Origin: Halalkalibacter alkalisediminis
Lineage (GTDB): Bacteria > Bacillota > Bacilli > Bacillales > Bacillaceae_D
Reading direction: 5' to 3'
DNA: 64,000 nt
NCBI RefSeq assembly: GCF_028610705.1
Contig: NZ_JAQQWT010000001.1
Span: forward strand, 434,001-498,000
A program made the translations under genes and the position numbers. Below the pieces are notes generated by a model. That model saw only the letters and a list, made by a program, of their open reading frames with translations. It ran no database searches and was not told the DNA's origin. Shown one piece after another: positions 60,634 to 64,000 of this stretch. Position 1 is the first letter of the stretch. Every line of letters begins with the position of its first letter.

Positions 60634-62313
60634 GTGGAAACAGCTAGTGAAAATGTATTTAATGAAAAGGCAAATGAAGTGTTCGGGATTAATTCCAAAG
60701 ATGCTATTCTATCAAAATCTTATTTACTTATCGCATTTGCAGCTCTTTTTATTGGTGGAACATTAGGTTTATTGCAAGGATTAAACCGTGCGGGTCTTTT
60801 AGAATTGCCATCCTGGTTTTCTTATTATCAAGTGTTAACAGCACATGGTTTACTATTAGTTCTTGTATTAACAGCGTTCTTTACGGTTGGTTATTTCTAT
60901 GCAGTACTCTCTCATACGTTAGGGAGCCTTCTTCCTAAAGTGAGAAAGTTGGCATGGACCGGTTTTGGATTGAAAATGATAGGGTTTGTGCTAGCCGTTG
61001 TTCCGATTTTAATGAATGAAGCAACTGTTTTATATACATTTTATCCACCTATGGCAGCCCATCCAGTTTTTTATATTGGTTTAGTCTTCATTGTGTTGGG
61101 TGTATGGATGTGCGCATTTGGAGCTTTTATTCAGGTAGCAAATTGGAGAAAGCTTAACAAAGGAAAACATGTACCAATCCTTGCTTATTTTGCCACTGGA
61201 GTATTTGTCCTGTTGTTTTTTGGAAGCATTCCTGTAACGATTGAAGTGTTAATGATTATTCCTTGGGCAATCGGCTGGGTCGAAACGATTAATGTGATGC
61301 TTGCCCGAACACTATTTTGGGCTTTTGGACACACGTTGGTAAATATTTGGTATTTAACAGCGGTCTCTGCATGGTATGTGGTTGTACCTAAGGTCATCGG
61401 TGGAAGACGATTTAGTGATACATTAACTCGTGTCGTTATTATGTTACTCGTCATAATGAATATTCCGGGTGGTTTTCACCATCAAATTATTGACCCTGGA
61501 ATAACAGAGCATGTCAAGTTTCTACACGTCTTTATGAGTCTAGCGATTGGTTTTCCTTCGCTAATGACAGCATACGCTATGTTTTCTGTATTTGAGAAAA
61601 CGGCAAAGAAGAAAGGAGGAAAAGGCGTAGTTAGTTGGTTCAAAAAATTGCCTTGGGGCGATGTTCGTTTCTTGGCACCCATGATTGCCATGATCGCCTT
61701 TATTCCAGGTGGTGCAGGTGGAATTGTTCAAAGTACGAATCAGCTAAACCAAGTCGTTCATAATACGATGTGGGTTGTCGGGCATTTCCATTTAACTGTA
61801 GGAACCTCTGTTGTTCTTACGTTCTTCGGAATTAGTTACTGGTTAGTTCCTTATTTATCAAAACGGGTGTTAACGCCTAAAATGAATAAATTAGGAGTGA
61901 TCCAAACATTGATTTGGACAGTAGGAATGGCATTAATGGCAGTTGCGATGCATTGGGTTGGTTTACTAGGCTCACCTCGTAGAACGTCCTATACTACCTA
62001 TTTTGACAATGCAACGGCATTGAGTTGGGACCCGTATTTAATGTTCTTAGCTGTCGGAGGAACTCTATTAATGATCGGGGTCATTCTCCAAGTTTATGCA
62101 GTCGTCCATCTAATGTTCTTTGCACCAAAAGGAGAAACAGAATTTCCTATCGCTGAAGTAGAAGAGAATGCAGCGAAAACACCTTATTGGACAGAAAATT
62201 GGGGACGTGTGATTGTCATTATGCTAGTTGTTATTGCAATAGGATACGTGATTCCGTTGATAGAAATTATCGGGAATGCACCACCAGGGTCGCCACCATA
62301 CAAAACATGGTAA
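60634..62313 (+). CDS. B-family heme-copper catalytic subunit, probable CuA-type NO reductase
   Basis: 559 residues, about 13 membrane helices, collinear with ba3 oxidase subunit I of Thermus. Metal ligands are all present: His71 and His386 (low-spin heme), His384 (high-spin heme), His233, His282, His283 (CuB position). The Tyr that is crosslinked to His233 in oxygen reductases (H-P-x-x-Y) is Asn237 (GHTLVNIW). Loss of this Tyr is a mark of NO reductases derived from oxidases, as in the CuANor of Bacillus azotoformans. GTG 60634 follows AGGGGGG. The NO function is inferred. Confidence 0.85.
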   Translation: METASENVFNEKANEVFGINSKDAILSKSYLLIAFAALFIGGTLGLLQGLNRAGLLELPSWFSYYQVLTAHGLLLVLVLTAFFTVGYFYAVLSHTLGSLLPKVRKLAWTGFGLKMIGFVLAVVPILMNEATVLYTFYPPMAAHPVFYIGLVFIVLGVWMCAFGAFIQVANWRKLNKGKHVPILAYFATGVFVLLFFGSIPVTIEVLMIIPWAIGWVETINVMLARTLFWAFGHTLVNIWYLTAVSAWYVVVPKVIGGRRFSDTLTRVVIMLLVIMNIPGGFHHQIIDPGITEHVKFLHVFMSLAIGFPSLMTAYAMFSVFEKTAKKKGGKGVVSWFKKLPWGDVRFLAPMIAMIAFIPGGAGGIVQSTNQLNQVVHNTMWVVGHFHLTVGTSVVLTFFGISYWLVPYLSKRVLTPKMNKLGVIQTLIWTVGMALMAVAMHWVGLLGSPRRTSYTTYFDNATALSWDPYLMFLAVGGTLLMIGVILQVYAVVHLMFFAPKGETEFPIAEVEENAAKTPYWTENWGRVIVIMLVVIAIGYVIPLIEIIGNAPPGSPPYKTW

Positions 62314-62454
62314 TATCTTATGTAGTCGGTAGCTGGTTGTACGGCCAGACTGAGGTGAACTTTCTTAAAACAAAGAGCTACATTTATTACTTTTAAGAAC
62401 TATAATTTTCATAATACTAATAACATCCTAGATCGTAGTTGTACTGTCTAGAAA

Positions 62455-62491
62455 AAAACAAGAGCAACCTTGCCGTTGCTCTTGTTTTTCA
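62455..62491 (+). terminator. Terminator of the heme-copper operon
   Basis: Stem AAAACAAGAGCAAC / GTTGCTCTTGTTTT with a 6-base loop. Confidence 0.92.
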
Positions 62492-62513
62492 CTTTATGGA
62501 TAGGTATGTTTTT

Positions 62514-62655
62514 AAACTAGTGACCAGATTAAATAAAATAACAACAAAAAGGAGAACGATAGATCCAATGAAAAACAGATAAGAAGGTGTCATACCAGAT
62601 AGGAATGAGCCAGCTATAACACCAAAAGAAAAGCAGGCATAAATTAATCCAAAGG
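62514..62655 (-). pseudogene. C-terminal remnant of a polytopic (MFS-like) membrane protein
   Basis: The minus strand reads GLIYACFSFGVIAGSFLSGM then TPSYLFFIGSIVLLLLLFYL, like the last two helices of a major facilitator transporter, ending at a TAA near 62514. No start or upstream part is found. Confidence 0.55.
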
Positions 62656-63095
62656 AAAATTAGAAGTCGGTATGATAAGGGTTATATTTTAAAAAATGCG
62701 GCGACAAATTAAGGTAGTCAAATCGATTTAATTAAGTCTGGTAAGGGGCTTCGATGTAAGTTGGAATGAAGCCAGATGTTGCTGAGGAAAACAGCCTTAC
62801 TTATCGCATGGTTATGGTTGCGATTCTACGAACTGAACCTTATTCAACAACTAGAAATGTTGTTGGGCTAAACTGGGGAATCCTAATTAATTCACAAAAA
62901 CCAGGAAAAACTATACAGTCGCATCGTATTGTGAAAGGGCCTTTCTTTTTTTGAAAAGCTGTAAATAGTTCAACAGCTTTACTGTAACAGTATGTCACCA
63001 CTGAAATTTACCAGCTTTTAAATAGCTTATTACTATCTTATATTAGTAGATAAATATTTTAATTTTTTAAAAATAGTGATACACTAATACTAGGT
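62656..63095. other. Intergenic region, mostly without recognised content
   Basis: A 62-codon frame at 62766-62954 has no ribosome binding site and ends in a hairpin-like GAAAGGGCCTTTC with T-run (62932-62952). AT-rich from 63030. Confidence 0.5.
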
Positions 63096-63169
63096 TATAA
63101 TTGATCTAGAAAAGATGTGTGATTAGGTTGCGCCCTGGCTTGCTGTGCGCCTAAGCGGGAGCGTTTACA
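63096..63169 (+). promoter_or_regulatory. mqo upstream region: -10 and cre-like site
   Basis: TATAAT at 63096-63101 lacks a good -35. CGGGAGCGTTTACA (63156-63169) matches the catabolite-response (cre) consensus TGWNANCGNTNWCA in all but two positions, so CcpA control is possible. Confidence 0.45.
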
Positions 63170-63206
63170 TCCTTTCTGCAAATCTTAGGGTATAAGGAAG
63201 GTAAAA

Positions 63207-64000
63207 ATGAGTAACAGACAAAATAAAACAGACGTTATCTTAATTGGTGCCGGAGCCATGAGTGCGACTTTGGGGATACTTCTGAAAGAACTGGTACCAG
63301 ACTGGAAGATTACAGTATTCGAGAAGCTCTCAAACGCAGGAGAGGAAAGCTCTAACGAATGGAATAATGCGGGAACGGGGCATGCGGCACTGTGCGAGCT
63401 TAACTACACCGACGAAAAACCAGATGGATCTGTAGATATTAGTAAAGCTATAAAAATTAATGAACAGTTTCAGGTTTCAATGCAGTTTTGGTCTTATCTT
63501 GTAAACAGCAATCTCATACGTAATCCACAGAACTTTATCATGCCATTGCCTCATATGAGTTTAGTACAAGGGGAACAAAATGTATCGTTTTTAGAGAAAC
63601 GTTTTGAAGCGCTCTCAACAAATCCCCTATTCCAAGGGATGGAATTTTCCAATGATCCGGAAAAACTGATGGAATGGATTCCGCTTATTATGAAAGACCG
63701 CACACCTGATGAACCTATTGCGGCAACAAAAGTCGACTCTGGAACTGATGTCAACTTTGGCGCTTTAACGCGCATGTTGTTTGACCACTTAGAAAGTGAA
63801 AATGTAGATATAAACTACAAACATAGTGTTAATGATATTAAACGTACTAGCGACGGCTTGTGGGAATTGAAAGTGCGAAATTTGGATAGCGGTACTGTCG
63901 AACGCCATACTGCAAAATTCGTCTTTATCGGGGGCGGAGGAGGAAGTATACATTTACTGCAAAAATCTGGTATTCCTGAAGGGAAACATATTGGAGGATT
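63207..64000 (+). CDS. mqo: Malate:quinone oxidoreductase, N-terminal part (continues beyond window)
   Basis: FAD-dependent membrane-associated enzyme oxidising malate to oxaloacetate with electrons passed to the quinone pool. The 264 visible residues start [20 protein letters not shown] (FAD Rossmann loop GAGAMS) and include [19 protein letters not shown], the family fingerprint, and [16 protein letters not shown]. Full length is about 500 residues. AAGGAAGG serves ATG 63207. Cut by the window end. Confidence 0.95.
   Translation, partial: MSNRQNKTDVILIGAGAMSATLGILLKELVPDWKITVFEKLSNAGEESSNEWNNAGTGHAALCELNYTDEKPDGSVDISKAIKINEQFQVSMQFWSYLVNSNLIRNPQNFIMPLPHMSLVQGEQNVSFLEKRFEALSTNPLFQGMEFSNDPEKLMEWIPLIMKDRTPDEPIAATKVDSGTDVNFGALTRMLFDHLESENVDINYKHSVNDIKRTSDGLWELKVRNLDSGTVERHTAKFVFIGGGGGSIHLLQKSGIPEGKHIGG

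Noticed and set aside
60634-62313. Plain ba3-type cytochrome c oxidase subunit I
   Set aside because: The active-site Tyr is Asn237 and the gene context is nitrogen-oxide respiration, so oxygen reduction is not the preferred call, though it is not excluded.
62766-62954. 62-codon plus-strand frame before mqo
   Set aside because: No ribosome binding site; its end is a hairpin with T-run, and no homology is recognised.
1-64000. CRISPR arrays, tRNA/rRNA genes, insertion sequences, prophage
   Set aside because: No regular spacer-repeat pattern, cloverleaf-type sequence, transposase or phage gene was seen on reading both strands.

Overview
The window is a 64 kb stretch of low-GC chromosome from an endospore-forming member of the Bacillaceae. 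Strong Shine-Dalgarno sites, frequent TTG and GTG starts, sporulation genes (sirA, a YjcZ-type peptide, an Sda homologue) and the tkt-sirA-yneF ... ccdC ... yneK order known from Bacillus all point there. I see no rRNA, tRNA, CRISPR array, intact insertion sequence or prophage.

Layout. (1) 1-9.5 kb: end of transketolase, sirA, yneF, an mnmH with an altered Walker A, a heterodimeric ABC exporter, ccdC, a repeat protein and yneK. (2) 9.5-24.7 kb: housekeeping and accessory genes (ald, methionine gamma-lyase, CDGSH protein, lipase-like hydrolase, the lmrAB drug-efflux pair with its operators, a DEDD exonuclease, thiamine-binding protein, YtxH protein). Several decayed genes lie here (a flavodoxin-like NADPH:quinone reductase, PAP2 phosphatase, a TAG-interrupted membrane protein, a permease remnant), as do small genes of 29-59 codons. 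(3) 24.7-29 kb: bmrC/bmrD multidrug exporter behind a promoter, a leader peptide and a terminator, i.e. an attenuation-type leader. (4) 29-32.4 kb: class A penicillin-binding protein and an unknown membrane-anchored protein. (5) 32.8-39.2 kb: L-rhamnose catabolism (rhaEW, rhaB, rhaA, DeoR-type rhaR) with a dead class II aldolase upstream and an Sda-like checkpoint gene between kinase and isomerase.

(6) 39.6-62.3 kb is the most interesting part: an anaerobic, nitrogen-oxide respiration island. It holds a CysJ-like reductase without flavodoxin domain, nitronate monooxygenase, hemerythrin-like protein, SPASM radical SAM enzyme, ScdA/YtfE-type Fe-S repair protein, a Crp/Fnr regulator, a DUF59 Fe-S assembly factor, a CuA-domain lipoprotein, thiG and oxygen-sensitive thiH, an HPP-family protein, NarK-type transporter, MobA-like protein, a five-gene Mo-enzyme complex (cytochrome b-like anchor, nitrate-reductase-type catalytic subunit, four-cluster ferredoxin, Tat-exported Rieske protein, small membrane protein), a DGC zinc protein, heme O synthase, and a three-gene heme-copper complex whose catalytic subunit has Asn in place of the crosslinked Tyr. 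That change suggests a CuA-type NO reductase rather than an oxygen reductase.

Eleven TGTGA-N6-TCACA-type palindromes precede eleven transcription units of the island. In each I find a TAnnnT -10 element exactly where a site centred at -41.5 would put it. The regulator encoded in the middle has a CRP-like recognition helix but no Fe-S cysteine cluster, so it could be a heme- or NO-sensing type.

(7) 62.3-64 kb: remnants and the 5' part of malate:quinone oxidoreductase, cut by the window end.
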